Below are positions 11,411 to 23,661 of a DNA stretch of 64,000 nt, piece by piece (within the stretch, counting starts at the first letter, position 1; every line of letters starts with the position of its first letter). This stretch comes from Humulus lupulus. Its lineage: Eukaryota; Streptophyta; Magnoliopsida; Rosales; Cannabaceae. The stretch covers positions 140,098,297-140,162,296 of the forward strand of contig NC_084793.1 of the NCBI RefSeq assembly GCF_963169125.1, given 5' to 3'. Under the pieces are notes generated by a model. That model had not been told where the DNA came from, searched no databases, and saw only the letters and a list, made by a program, of their open reading frames with translations. A program made the translations under genes and the position numbers.

Positions 11411-11865
11411 ATCCCTCGGTACTCAATTCTGCAAAGGTATAAAACCCGAAACCCTAAATATATGTGTATAAATTCAATATCAAAAAAGAAAATTAATGAT
11501 GATAAAATAAAAGGTTAGATAAAAATAAAGGAAGTGAGGGAGAAAATAAGAACCTGATCTGAACAGGTTCCGTTCCTTAGTGGTAGAAGGCTGCCGGCGG
11601 TTGCAATGGAAAGCCAATGACAGAGGGACAGCAAATAGGAGCCAATTTCATAGAAAGCCCAAATATTGCTCCAATATGGTTTTTTTTTGGAGATTTACTT
11701 TTTTTGCAACATAATTTTACTTTTCTAGGTTTTTTTTTTATTTTACACAAAGTGCCAAAATTGGATCCATTCTTACAAAAATACTATTTCTTATTCTAAC
11801 ATTCTCTCCATTTATTTCCCTACCCATATTTTCATTATTTTTTTTCTTTCTCGAGTAGACTTTTT
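11411..11865 (-). promoter_or_regulatory. 5' UTR and promoter region of the S11 gene
   Basis: Just upstream of the ATG the minus strand reads ACCTTTGCAG/AATTGAG, a good splice acceptor, and near 11552 it reads GATCAG/GTTCTT, a possible donor. A 5' UTR intron of about 120 bp is therefore likely but unproven. At 11656-11661 the minus strand has TGGGCT, a site II element (TGGGCY) common in promoters of plant nuclear genes for mitochondrial and ribosomal proteins. No clear TATA box was found at a usual distance. Confidence 0.45.
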
Positions 11866-11866
11866 T

Positions 11867-13730
11867 TGTTGGTATTAAATATAAAAATTAGGATACGCAG
11901 TGAAATGAGATATTTAAAAAAAATATTAATAACAGTCAGGATCATACATATATAGATATATTAAATCAAACACAAATATATTAGAGATTACCTCTTGTAG
12001 TCTATCAAGAGTCCACAAATCATTTTGTATAAATCAACGATCTCCATTTCCTTATTCTGAAAGTTCACACCTTGATGTTCCAGACTAATCCTCAAACACA
12101 CAAGGACGTGTGTGGGCACGTAGAATTCAAAATGTTGATTTAATACTCTCTAGATGTACTCAACACATAAGATCTAGAAATGTTTGATAAGAGAGATGAT
12201 GCTGTGAATAAATTTTCAGGATTAGAAAAATCTATCGCTTTCTTTTTTTCAGAGGGAGAGTCTGACAGTCAAACAACTTTTATCGTTATAACCTATTTAA
12301 TTATTCAATTTAAATCATATTTAAAAAAGAATAATTAAACTAACAAATAAATTTGAAATTCAAAATTCAAAATTCTAGGGATATTTCTATCCCTAAGTGG
12401 TGACACACTCACTGGAGTGTGTCGTGTGCCACTATTAAAGTTATCCCTAATTTTCTCATTTGTTTTATTTTATTAATATTTAAGATAATGTATTTATCCC
12501 AAAATAAATATAAGTTAATTCAAAATTAACTTTGACTTAAGATATCAATTTTAAATAGATAAATAAATATCTTATTATAAATAAGATAATTATTAATCTC
12601 TCTAAATATTAATCCAAACACGATTAATATTAATTTTAACATATAGTTTTTCAAAATAAAAACTATATAGCTAAATAATTCATTAATTCATAATTAATCA
12701 ATTGCCCATAACCATCACATAATTATTTCATTGCCCTGAAAAATTAATTCCTTTGCAAATTAGCCTTTATCTCTACAAATCTTTCTTTTGATATCCTCAC
12801 TCTTGACAGTGTAGGACAGATGTGATGTGAGGACCATGAACCTATAATACGAAGCTCCAATAAGCCATATTATTAATTAAACTCTTTAATATAATAATCT
12901 TATTTATTAATTTCATGATTACTCCACTATAAATATGGAATTACACTCTAAGTATTTATAGAATTATATTTACAGAGTTTTCTCTTGTAATCCATTGATA
13001 TAATCAATAAATGTAGTTTTGTCTTCCATTTATTGGTTCGTTAATTGGAGCTGGTCAAGATTAGTGTTTTACCATTCTAATTACCTCTTGATCCTTAAGT
13101 ACCATTAATTCACTAGTGAATAATTAATCTATAATCAAATTATGGATTTGAGCTCAATAACTATTCAGTTCCCAAATTAACCCTACGGGAACCAATATTC
13201 GATCTGTTAGGAAAGTATGAATTCAATTATTGAAATCATGTTCCCAGGGATTTATGATATTGAATCTCCAAAACAGAAGTCATTAGCCTCATTATACTAA
13301 GAAACCTTAACGAGTGAATCAAAAGACCCAATAAACATAAACATGAGTTCATGAATACTTAGGATTTAGACTAATCTACAAATGATCATCTGTTATGATA
13401 ATAATTAAATCTTTATGTCAAACGGTAAGTTTATAAAGATAATTAATTATCACTGGTCATGTCAGATATAATCTCTTTTATATACAACACCTTTACTAAG
13501 ATGTCTATCCACATTAGCAATCTGAATCTAGATCACTTGCATCTTGTATGCTTAGTAAACCGTACTAGTAACCATTCATTAAAGATTCCTTACTTTAATA
13601 TGTTACTGACTATTTTATTAATTATATATGATCTTAATTCTCTCGTACTAAAACAATATCATATTCTCATGAATGAATAAAAAGTTTTCTTGATATTGTT
13701 ATATAATTAATTCAAACAATAATTATAACA
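11867..13730 (-). mobile_element. Copia-type LTR, probably a solo LTR, minus strand
   Basis: Read on the minus strand it shares several blocks with the LTR at 4920-6821 in the same order, for example the TTAATTCACTAGTGAATAAT region (about 13100-13130) and the region naming ACGAGAGAATTAAGATC (about 13628-13645). The left end TGTTGGTAT at 11867 matches the reverse complement of the copia LTR terminus CCAACA, and no primer-binding site follows it, so this is an LTR without an interior. The right end is unclear: the first 100 or so LTR bases appear missing. The ORF at 13459-13680 has no domain. Confidence 0.7.
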
Positions 13731-13741
13731 TTTAAATTGTT

Positions 13742-13965
13742 GTCCATATTTTCACCACAAGACACATGGCAATTAGGAGTAATTAATGAAAAGATAAGTC
13801 ATGAGGTTCTCGGAGTGTGAACTCCTCCAAGAAACCCAAATCGGCCAAGTCGAGGATGTCTCCAGGTGAGGCCATGCCTCGAGGTCTGTCCTCGAGGTGA
13901 GGATGTCTCCAGGTGAGGCCGTGTCCTGAGGAGCTCTCTTTACTCGTCCATCTCCTCAGTCTAGG
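13742..13965 (+). mobile_element. Left half of a Tat-like gypsy LTR, split by element A
   Basis: It begins around TGTCCATATTTTCACC and contains two copies of GAGGATGTCTCCAGGTGAGG (about 13853 and 13900). The sequence continues without loss at 32786 once element A and one TSD copy (CTAGG at 13961-13965 and 32781-32785) are removed. Assignment to a Tat-type LTR rests on overall character and on the U5-like right half; the start is uncertain. Confidence 0.55.
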
Positions 13966-16218
13966 TGTAACGACCCAGAATCACTAATAAGGCTTAAGGG
14001 CCTTGATTAGTGTGCCGGGAGGGCACAATTGGTTTACGTGTGAATTTATTAAGTTTAATGTGTGATTATATGCTATAATTGTGAGAACCACATTATTATG
14101 TGGGTAAATCTGCAGCATGCGACTTGAGGCGATCCTAGGGAGCTAGTTAGCAGGAAAGTCACAACGGGGCTTAGTACTTGACTTCGGGCAAGTCAAGGGG
14201 TATTTCAGGTATTGGATGGTTATTTAGGTTATCGGGTTATGGAAATAAATAATTGGAGATATATTTGAGGTTAGGAAGTCTAGGTGGAAATACTGGGGAA
14301 TTTTACTATTTTTCCCTCGGGGACGTTTCCGGCACCCCGAGCCTCGAGATTAACTTAATTGCCTAAGAATAGACTAAGTAAAACACAAAATTCGTGGAAC
14401 ACTAGGAACCAACCTTCTCTCCTTCTCTCTTTCTCTCTCAAAGGAAACCATTGTAATCTAAGGGAAAACTCAGCTGGAAAACTCTGTAATTTGAGCTAGA
14501 GTTTTGAGGGATTAGCCCAGTTTTAGCAAGGAATTCAACTAGGACTGAGGTAAGGATTGAATCACACTTTTTGTTGTTAAAATTCTGTGGTCTTGATAGA
14601 GTTCTAAGAGGTTTTTGGGTTGTGAAATTGAAGACTGAATTGAAGCTAGAACTTCGGAGTTAGCTCAGAAATTGCTTAGAGAATTGATTCTGTCGTGAAG
14701 GTAAGCTCGAATTTATGGTTTAATATCTGAATTCTCATGTTTTCATGGATGGTTTTAGTGTTCTTGAGCTTTTGGGTTTCAGAGATTGAAGTGGGAATTT
14801 GATGAGTTTTTAAGCAAGGTTTTCGTTGGATTATGTTTCTAGAATCATGTTAGAAATTTTGTGATAATTAGGTTGCAGAATTGGGATAGTTTTAGATGGT
14901 TTTGAGTGAGGATTGAGAGTTAAAAATGGAGGATTTTCTGGGTTCGAAGGGGTTGGGCCGCAATATAGTTCTTGGTGAGATGCAGCCCTCTGAAGCTGAT
15001 GCATGCTGAGGAAGGGGGGCAGACCGCGACATGGGGCTTGTAGGGCCGCAGCCCGTGTCTGGTTTTGGGCGTGGGGGAGCCTTTGGTTGGGGCCATTCCG
15101 TGGCATGGGAGGCTTGTGCCGCGAACCTTAAGGGAATTTGGGATTTTAAGCATGAGAATTTAACCTAGGGTGCTCGAGATCGAATCTACTACCATGCTTG
15201 GTGGAATTCGATGTTCCGAAGATTAGAACTTTGTCTAGAAGCCCTTCTTTACAATTATTGATGGTATCCCTTATCTTGGTTGTGACTAGGTACTAAGTTA
15301 GCGCTCGGGAATCAGATTGTGCTCAAGAGGCATCACACGTAATCGGTGCACTTGGAAACTAAAGGTAAGAAAACTGCACCCGGTTGTGGATTTATAATGG
15401 GACTAAGGGTTCCCTACTTTGTATTATTTGTAAAGGATGGTATTATGCCATGTAAATAGTAAACAAACGACCTAAGAGTACTGAAGTTTACACTAGCGCA
15501 CAGGGCACGACTCGACCACTGGTAGTTGAGGACAGTTTATTATGCATTGAGCTCGGTTTAAGCGGGCCAGAGTCAGTGGGTTAAACAGAGGGTGCGACCT
15601 AAGGTGTCGACCCTGATTACCGTGTGACTTGGTTGTTATTATTGATTGGTAGATTGTTATGCTGTATAGCTGAGTGTTGATTAGCTGAATCTATGATTGA
15701 GTCTTCATACTTTGTGATTATTGTGGTATGATAAGTGTATAAACATGCTTAAGGGGGTTATCCAAATGTTATTGTTGTTTGATATATAATGTGATATGTT
15801 TTCTTGCTGGGCCTTGGCTCACGGGTGCTTCGTGGTGCAGGTAAAGGCAAGAGCAAGCTTGATCAGCCCTAATTTGGAGAGCTCTGAGAGTAGAATGTAC
15901 ATGATCAGCTGCTCAGCCGCCACGGTTGAGAGGGAGACAGGAACAAGAGAACCAGAAACGTCTGTTTTGCCCTTAGAGTGGCTAATGGTTGTTTGAACTC
16001 TCGAAATTTTGTAAACTGACTTTTGAACGCTGTTCCTTTTTGGGATCCCATGTGTAAAATTGTTTGATTATATGAAATGTATCTTTTGAGACCAAACCCT
16101 TTTAACCCTAGCACATTAATGGTTTCTGTATCACATTTTTAACTAAATGGCTTGATTAGCAAGTCCTGCACCTTTATAAGTACACAGTGTAGCAGTCTTG
16201 GCTATCCAGGGCGTTACA
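13966..16218 (+). repeat. 5' LTR of element A
   Basis: 2253 bp, TGTAAC...GTTACA. It holds a block of G+C-rich GGCCGCGGC-like words (about 14950-15110) and several splice-donor-like words: GAG/GTAAGG (14550), AAG/GTAAGC (14701), AAG/GTAAGA (15365), CAG/GTAAAG (15841). ORFs at 14831-15153 and 15796-16114 fall inside the LTR and show no protein domain. Near-identical sequence recurs in the 3' LTR halves. Confidence 0.93.
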
Positions 16219-16220
16219 AC

Positions 16221-16233
16221 TTGGTATCAGAGC
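16221..16233 (+). promoter_or_regulatory. Primer-binding site of element A (initiator tRNA-Met)
   Basis: TTGGTATCAGAGC starts 2 nt after the LTR end; it is complementary to the 3' end of plant initiator tRNA-Met. From here to 16700 is untranslated leader. Confidence 0.9.
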
Positions 16234-16700
16234 TACCTAGGTTTAAGGGTTCCTAAAGACCGGCTGGACATGTACATTCGCTGCTAGAGACAAGCTCGAT
16301 TCAGGGTTTGGTAATGTGTATATGTGCTTATATGCTCGTATGTCTGGAATGAATTATGAATGTTGTTATTTATTTGATTAATAAGAAGCATGAGATACTG
16401 ATAGGGCCTGGCCCTTGACTGTTGTGTGAAAATATTGAGGCATGCTTATTAGCATCGTCGTGCATGTAAATGAATATTTGGATGATTAACTGTATATTGT
16501 GTATGGATGGATGTTTATATCTTAGTTGTTGTGTGGAAATGTTGGGGCATGCTTATTAGCAATGCGGTGCATGTGGATAAATGCCTATATTTTGATTAGT
16601 TGTGATTGGTTATGTTCCATTGGTGGATTTTGGAGAAGCTTTTACCCTGTCATCATGGTCTGATTGTAGAGTCGTTGATTGCAGATTGACTTGGATAGCT

Positions 16701-17577
16701 ATGCGTCCAAGAAAATCTACACGACTAGCCGGCACTAGGTCTGGGACCAGGGGTGATGACCAAGGCCAGATTCCTCCGCCGGTTCCTGAGAACTGGTAGC
16801 AACTCATGGCAGATATGCAAACACGGTTACAGAGCCAAGACAAACAGATTCGTCTGCTGCGGCAGCAGGCTCCATCAGGAAGTGCTGCCCCTATCGTACC
16901 ACCTGCAGTGGTACCAGTTGTACAACCAGGAGAGGTTGGGAACAGGTGGGAGCCGTTATATGAGCGGTTCAGAAAGTAGCATCCCCCAACTTTTGAGGGA
17001 GGACCTGACCCACTAAAGGCCGAGCAATGGCTGACTATGATTACTACTATCCTGGATTTTATGAGGATAGAGGGGCATGACAGAGTGGCCTGTGCCACAT
17101 ATACGTTGAGAGAGGATGCCCGCATTTGGTGGGAAGTGGCATCACAGACCAAGGACGTCACTGCTTTGAGTTGGATAGGATTTAAAGACTTGTTCAGCCA
17201 GAAATATTATAATGTTGCCACTAGGGCAGCAAAAGTTAATGAGTTTGTGGGTTTGGTGCAGGGAAACATGACAGTTACTAAGTATGCCCTTAAATTTGAT
17301 AGACTTGTGAAATTTGCACCAGACCTTGTGCCTACAGATGCAGCTAGGCATGACAGATTTATCAGAGGGCTTAATGCTATGATAGCCTGAGATGTGAGGA
17401 CTACGACAGTTCCTGGGGGGGACAACTTATGCCCAGACTGTGGAGAAGGCTCTTACCGCTGAGGAAGCGGAGAATAAGATCTGGAGGGAAAGTGCAGTAA
17501 GGCGGGAGGGCCGTAGAGTGGTGCCTCCTTATTCTGGGCCAGGTAGAGGCGGAGGCCCCAGTGATTTCAAGAGAAAG
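16701..17577 (+). pseudogene. Element A gag, N-terminal part
   Basis: ATG 16701 (MRPRKSTRLAGTRS) opens a frame with a retrotransposon gag capsid domain at about 17000-17390 (PPTFEGGPDPLKAEQWL, DRVACATYTLREDARIWW, KDLFSQKYYN). Stops sit at 16797 (TAG), 16977 (TAG) and 17388 (TGA), and an extra G in the G-run near 17417 shifts frame; the C-terminal capsid part continues in another frame from about 17434. The gene is cut at 17577 by a solo LTR and resumes at 19959. Confidence 0.85.
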
Positions 17578-19953
17578 TGTAACGACCCAAAATTACTAAT
17601 AAGGCTTAAGGGCCTTTATTAGTGTGCCAAGAGGGCATAATTGGAAGTTGTGTGAATTAATGGTGTGATATGCATGATTATGTGAAATGCATGTGTTATG
17701 AGTATTGGATAAGCATGCCTAAATGGCATAATTGTAACTTTGGCCCGTTAGGGCCTAAATGTGATTTTGTGATAAACTGTTAAGACCACATTATTATGTG
17801 GATATATGTGTTTGCAGCTTTCGGCACGAGGCGATCCTAGGGAGCAAGTAGCAGGAAAGTCACAATAGGATTCGGTACTTGACTTGGGGCAAGTCAAGGG
17901 GTATTTCAGGTATTAGATGATTAATTAAGTTATCGGGTTATGGAAATAAATAATTGGAGATATATTTGAGGTTAGGAAGTCTAGGTGGGAATATTGGGGA
18001 ATTTTACTATTTTGCCCTCGGGGACGTTTTTTGTACCCCGAGCCTTGGGATTGACTTAAGTAACTAAGGATAGACAAAACAAAGGAAGGAAAACAGTAGA
18101 AGATGTCCTAAACCGACCCTTCTCCCCCTCTCTTCTTTTCTCTCAAGGAACTCAGTGCAACCAAAGGATTTGTGGCTGGGAATTCAGTGGATTGGGGATG
18201 GAGTCTTGAAGGATTAGTTTTGTGTTTAGCTAAGTAGTTCAATCAAGAACTGAGGTAAGATATAAGCTTTGTGCATGGTGATAAATTCTGTGTTTTGGCT
18301 GGGTTTTGAGGTGTTTATGAATTTTGATATTGAAGGGTTGAATTGAAGCTGAAACTTGGAAGTTAGCTCAGGAATCCTTTAGAGAATTGATTCAACAGAG
18401 AAGGTAAACTCCAATTCTTGTTTTAGTGTTTGAATTCTGAGCATTTATGACTGGTTTTCTTGTGTTCTTGAGCTGTTGAGTTTCAGAAATTAAAATGGGA
18501 TTTTAATGAGTTTCTAAGCTAGGTTTTTGTTGGATTATGTTACTAGAATCATGTTAGAAGTTTTGTGATTAATGGGTTTTGGAATTAGGTTGGTTTTGGG
18601 TGATTTTGAGCAAGATTAGGATGTTAAAAATGGTGATTTTTCTGGGCACGAAGGGTTGGGCCGCGGCTCTGTTCTAGAGTGTCGTGGCCCTATGAAGCAA
18701 AGGAGTCAGGGAGGTTCTGCCAAAGGGGAGCGTCGCGGCACCACAAGGCAGGGCCGCGGCTCAAAAGGGTGTCAGAGAGGCTTAGCCTCTGTTTTTGGGG
18801 GCGGCCCGCGACGCCAGTTCTTAGGGCCACAACTCAATAAGGGCAATTTTGGCTAAGTGTAGGTTTTAAGTACGGGAACCTAACCTAGGGTGCTCGGGCT
18901 CGATTCCACCACCGTGTTGGTGGAATTTGATGTCTCGGAAGCTAGAACTATATCCAAAAACCTTTACTCGAATATTAATGGAATCCTTTATCATGGTTGT
19001 GACTAGGTGTATGCTTGAGCTCGGGGCAGGTTCGTGCTCGGGGGTCGTCTTTCCTAATTAAAGCACTTGGAACTAAAGGTAAGAAAACTGCACCCGGTTT
19101 TGGATTTATAATGGGACTAAGGGTTCCCTATCTTGTATGCTTTGAAAGAATGGTATTATGCCATGTGAATTGTAAATGGATGGTATCACGCCATGTAAAT
19201 AGTAAACGAGCGGCCTAAGAGCGCCGGAGTTTACACATGCGCCCAGGGTGTGGCTCGGCCACTGGTAGCTGAGGACAGCTTATTATGCACTGAGCTCGGT
19301 GTAAGCAGGCCGGAGTCCGTGGGATAAACAGAGGGTGCGGCCTAAGTTTTCGGCCCTAATTATCATGTGATTTGATTGTTATTATTCTGATGAATATGAT
19401 ATGTCGGTTATTTGAATGATAGATTGTTTGTTTGTTGATTGTTATCGTTGAATAGGTGAATGTTGTGTACTGTTGAGTACCTAATTGTGTCCTGTGAGAT
19501 AGTTGATTATTAATATTGTTTGTGTTTGAAATGTTATGTTTTCTTGCTAGGCCTTGGCTCACGGGTGCTATGTGGTGCAGGTAAAGGCAAGGGTAAGACG
19601 AGTTGACCATGGGTTGGAGAGCTCTAGGGGTGGGGTGTACATCGTTAGCTGCTCGGCCACCACGGTCGAGGGATTGTATAGGAACGAGAACCTAAAATGT
19701 GTATTTTGCCATTAGAGTGGCTTGGTTACTTATAAATATTGGAAATTCTGTAGTTACGATATTTAAACCTTGATTTGGGATCCCATGTACCAAACATGTA
19801 CTTTAATGAAAATTATTCGTTTATAACCAAAATCTTTTAAACCTAACCTGTTTGTATCGTTAGATTCACATTTTTAATCAAATGACTTGATTAGCAAGTT
19901 TTGCACTATCTCAAACACACAGTGTAACGGTCTTGGTTATCCAGGGTGTTATA
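17578..19953 (+). mobile_element. Solo LTR of the Tekay-like family inside gag of element A
   Basis: Starts TGTAACGACCC, ends in a mutated GTTATA (normally GTTACA), 2376 bp, flanked by the TSD GAAAG at 17573-17577 and 19954-19958. There is no interior, so the element was lost by LTR-LTR recombination. It carries the family's GGCCGCGGC block (about 18655-18830) and the same GGTAAG/GGTAAA words. The ORFs inside are not genes. Confidence 0.94.
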
Positions 19954-20780
19954 GAAAGACTCCTGACACTTCGACCGCTGCTGGTCCTAATAGGAGGGGT
20001 CGGGGTAGTCAGGGTGGCCGTTAGGGTGGCAGTGAACCATAGAGGAGTTACTTGGAGTGCCCGAGGTGTAGAAGAAGCCATCAGGGTGAATGTCGGGCCA
20101 AGGCTTGCTATGTGTGTGGAATGGTGGAGCATCTCAAGAAGGATTGCCCAACAGTGAAGAAAAGGGAAGCAGGAAAGGTGGATAGCTTGACTCCAGCTCG
20201 AGTATTCACCTTGACACAGGCAGAGGCCGAGGCTAGTCCCTCAGTAGTGACAAGTTAACTTTCTAGCGCTGGCTCTCCTTTTACTGAATTGATTGACTTT
20301 GGTGCTACACATTCCTTTGTTTCTAGTAAAGTGATTGATGGATTGTGTAGACCTAGTGAGTATCGGACTACGGGGTTTGGGACTTTATTGCCTACTGGGG
20401 AACTGGTAGTTTCTAGGAGGTGGATTAGGGCACTGCCAGTGATGGTTGATAATAAGGAGCTTTCGGTAGATTTGATTGAGTTAGACATGGAAGACTTTGA
20501 CATGATCTTAGGGATGGATTGGTTGGTCAGGTATGGGGCTACTATTGACTGCAGGAAGAAGATGGTAACTTTTGAGCCAGAGGGCGAGGATCCTTTTGTC
20601 TTCGTGGGTGCGGTATGCGGACCCCGTGTACCCATGATATCTGCATTGAAGGCCAGAGACTTGTTACAGGGTGGATGTATAGGTTTTCTGGCTAGTGTAG
20701 TGGACACTATCAGGATGTTGCTAGTGGGGCCGGGAGAGACCAGGGTGGTTTGTGAATTTTTAGATGTATTCCCTAAGGAG
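19954..20780 (+). pseudogene. Element A gag zinc knuckle and protease
   Basis: After the solo LTR the frame resumes with a Gly/Arg-rich stretch, a degenerate Cys cluster (CPRCRRSHQGEC) and a clean CCHC knuckle CYVCGMVEHLKKDC (20106-20147). A stop at 20256-20258 follows. Protease is seen in [13 protein letters not shown] (about 20287-20325) and ILGMDWL (about 20508). The catalytic motif is normally DSGA; here it reads DFGA, one visible reason this copy's protease would be inactive. Confidence 0.85.
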
Positions 20781-22223
20781 TTACCAAGATTGCCGCCGCG
20801 CAGGGAGATTCAGTTTATTATTGAGTTGTCATCGGGGACAGAATCAGTATCAAGAGCACCATATAGGATGGCACCAGCAGAGTTGAAGGAATTGAATATA
20901 CAGCTGCAAGAACTTCTATATTTGGGATTCATCAAGCCTAGTTACTCTCCATGGGGCGCTCCAGTTTTGTTTGTTAAGAAAAAGGACGAGACTCTGAGAA
21001 TGTGCATAAACTACAGGGAATTGAACAAGCTGAATATCAAGAATAAGTAACCTCTACCAAGGATCGATGACTTGTTCGATCAACTATAGGGAAAGATGGT
21101 GTTCTCAAAGATTGATCTTCGATCTGGTTATCACCAGCTGAGGATCAAAGATGAGGACATACCAAAGACGACCTTCTGAACGTGGTACTGGCATTATGAG
21201 TTCTTGGTCGTGTCTTTTGGTTTGACCAATGCCCCGGCAGCTTTCATGGATCTGATGAACAGGGTGTTCAAGGACTTCTTGGACCCGTTCATCATTGTCT
21301 TCATTGATGACATCTTAGTGTACTCCAGTTCAGAGGCAGAGCACGGGCGACATCTTCGACAAGTTTTATAGAGGTCAAGGGAGCATTAGCTATATGCTAA
21401 GTTTAAGAAGTGTGATTTTTGGTTGCCAGAGGTGAATTTTCTTGGGCATATAGTTGGTACAGAGGGGATTAAGGTGGATCCATCCAAGGTGGAACTGGTG
21501 AGAGATTGGTCGAGGCCAAGGAATGCCTCGGAGGTTCGGAGTTTCCTCGGGTTAGCAGGTTATTACAGGCAGTTTGTAGAAGGGTTCTCGAAGATTGCTT
21601 CACCAATGACAGAGTTGACACGGAAGAATCAGAAGTTTGTTTGGTCAGAGAAGTGTGAGCACAATTTCCAAGAGTTGAAGCAATGACTTATTTTTGCACC
21701 TGTGTTAAGTCTTCCTTCGGAGGAAGGAAAGTTTGTAGTATACTATGATGCATCGAGGATGGGTTTAGGCTGTGTGTTGATGCAGAATGAGAGAGTTATA
21801 GCTTATGCATCGCGACAACTGAAGGAGTATGAACAACGATATCCTACCCATGATTTGGAGCTGGCGGCAATGGTATTCGCACTGAAAGTTTGGCGGCATT
21901 ACCTGTATTGGGAGAGGTGCGAGATATACACCGACCATAAGAGTTTGAAGTATTTCTTCACCCAGAAGGATCTGAACATTAGACAGAGGCGTTGGTTGGA
22001 GTTGGTTAAGGATTATGACTGTGACATTCTCTATCACCCAGGGAAAGCCAATGTTGTGGCGAATGCATTGAGCTGGAGGGGCTTGGGGCAGTTATTTAGT
22101 TCAGTTCAAATCTTCAGGAAGTTAGCTGATGAGATGACCAGGGCAAGGATAGAGCTGGTGGTGGGCCAGTTGGACAATGTTACTTTGCAATCGACCTTGC
22201 TAGAGCAGATTAAGGAGGGTTAG
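20781..22223 (+). pseudogene. Element A reverse transcriptase and RNase H, many stops
   Basis: Reverse transcriptase motifs in order: [75 protein letters not shown], catalytic FIDDILVYS (about 21300), [11 protein letters not shown]. RNase [45 protein letters not shown]. Stops at 21048, 21087, 21177, 21369, 21387, 21684 and 22221, all in one frame, so decay is by substitution. Most differ from element B by CAG to TAG or CGA to TGA. Confidence 0.9.
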
Positions 22224-23634
22224 TTGGTAGACGCACAGTTGTAGAAGGTTAGACAGCATGTCTTGGCGGGGACAGCTAAGGATTATTCTGTTTCTGAGAC
22301 TGGTGTGCTTCGATATCAGGGACGGATTTGTGTTTTGGTAGATAAAGGGGTCAGACGAGAGATACTAGATGAGTCTCACACTACGCCATACTCGCTTCAT
22401 CTGGGTACCACGAAGATGTATCAGGATCTACAGACATTATATTGGTGGCCCGGGATGAAGAAGGATGTGGTGGAGTATGTGGCCAGATGTTTGACATGTC
22501 AATAGGTGAAGGCTGAGCATCAGCGACCAGCGGGATTGCTTCAGCCTTTGGTTATTCCTAAGTGGAAGTGGGAAGACATTACGATGGGTTTTGTGGGAGG
22601 TCTACATAGGACAGTGGGACTTTGGGACTCGGTGTGGGTGATAGTGGACAGATACACCAAGTCAACTCATTTTCTGCTAGTGAAGTCAACTTATATAGTG
22701 GAACAGTATGTAGAGTTGTATGTGAGGGAGACAGTTCGTCTCCATGGGGTTCCTAAGTCTATTGTATCTGATCGAGACCCTATCTTTACCTCTAAGTTCT
22801 GGGGAGCTCTACAGAGAGCCATGGGGACTCAGTTGAAGTTTAGCACAACCTTTCATCCTCAGACTGATGGACAGTCTGAGAGGACGATTCAGGTGTTGGA
22901 GGACATGCTTAGGGCATGTGTGATTGATTTTGAGGGATCTTGGAGTAAGTACCTTCCGTTGATCGAATTCTCGTATAACAATAGTTATCAATCCACGATT
23001 GGAGTGGCTCCTTACGAGATGTTATATGGAAGGAAGTGTAGGTCGCCCATTCATTGGGACGAGATGGGTGAGAGAAAGTATTTGGGGCCAGACATGGTTC
23101 AGAAAGACAAGTGAAGCTATTGAGAAGATCCGAGCCAGGATGCTTGCTTCATAGAGTAGACAGAAAAGCTACGTTGATCCTAGGAGTAGAGACGTGGAGT
23201 TTTAGGTTGGGGACCACGTGTTTCTGCGAGTTTCACCACTGCGAGGGGTGAGGAGATTTGGAGTAAAGGGCAAGCTGAGCCCTCGGTTTGTTGGACCTTT
23301 CGAGATTCTAGAAAGGATTGGACAGGTAGCTTATAGGTTGGCCTTGCCACCGTCATTGTCGGGAGTTCATGACGTATTCCATGTTTCTATGTTGCGGAAG
23401 TATGTCTCAGATTCGACGCATGTATTGAAGTATGAGGACCTAGAGTTGCAGACAGATTTGTCCTATGAGGAGCGACCGGTTCAGATTTTGGGCTGGAAGG
23501 ATAAAGTTCTACGGAATAAGACGATTCCGTTAGTTAAAGTGTTGTGGAGAAATAGCAAGGTCGAGGAAGCGACCTGGGAGATAGAGACAGTGATGCGGGA
23601 TCAGTATCCCGAGTTATTTAGGTAAATTTCAAGG
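22224..23634 (+). pseudogene. Element A integrase with chromodomain-like C-terminus
   Basis: The zinc-binding part is [35 protein letters not shown] (about 22398-22505). The catalytic core includes WVIVDRYTKSTHF, VSDRDPIFTSKFW and TTFHPQTDGQSERTIQVLEDMLRA. The tail has [31 protein letters not shown] and the chromodomain-like EEATWE region, ending at TAA 23623-23625. Stops at 22242 and 22503 and a 1-nt insertion near 23112 break it. The chromodomain-like end probably guided integration into heterochromatin, a known chromovirus trait. Confidence 0.88.
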
Positions 23635-23646
23635 ACGAAATTCTCA

Positions 23647-23661
23647 GTAGAAGGGGATAGT
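23647..23661 (+). promoter_or_regulatory. Polypurine tract of element A
   Basis: AGTAGAAGGGGATAG precedes TGTAACGACCC of the 3' LTR; element B has a matching tract at 27998-28010. Confidence 0.8.

Noticed and set aside
14831..15153. Minus-strand frames in the LTR with Pro/Arg/Gly-rich products
   Set aside because: They come from the G+C-rich LTR block and recur in each LTR copy at 24589, 28957 and 62613 with different frames and lengths.
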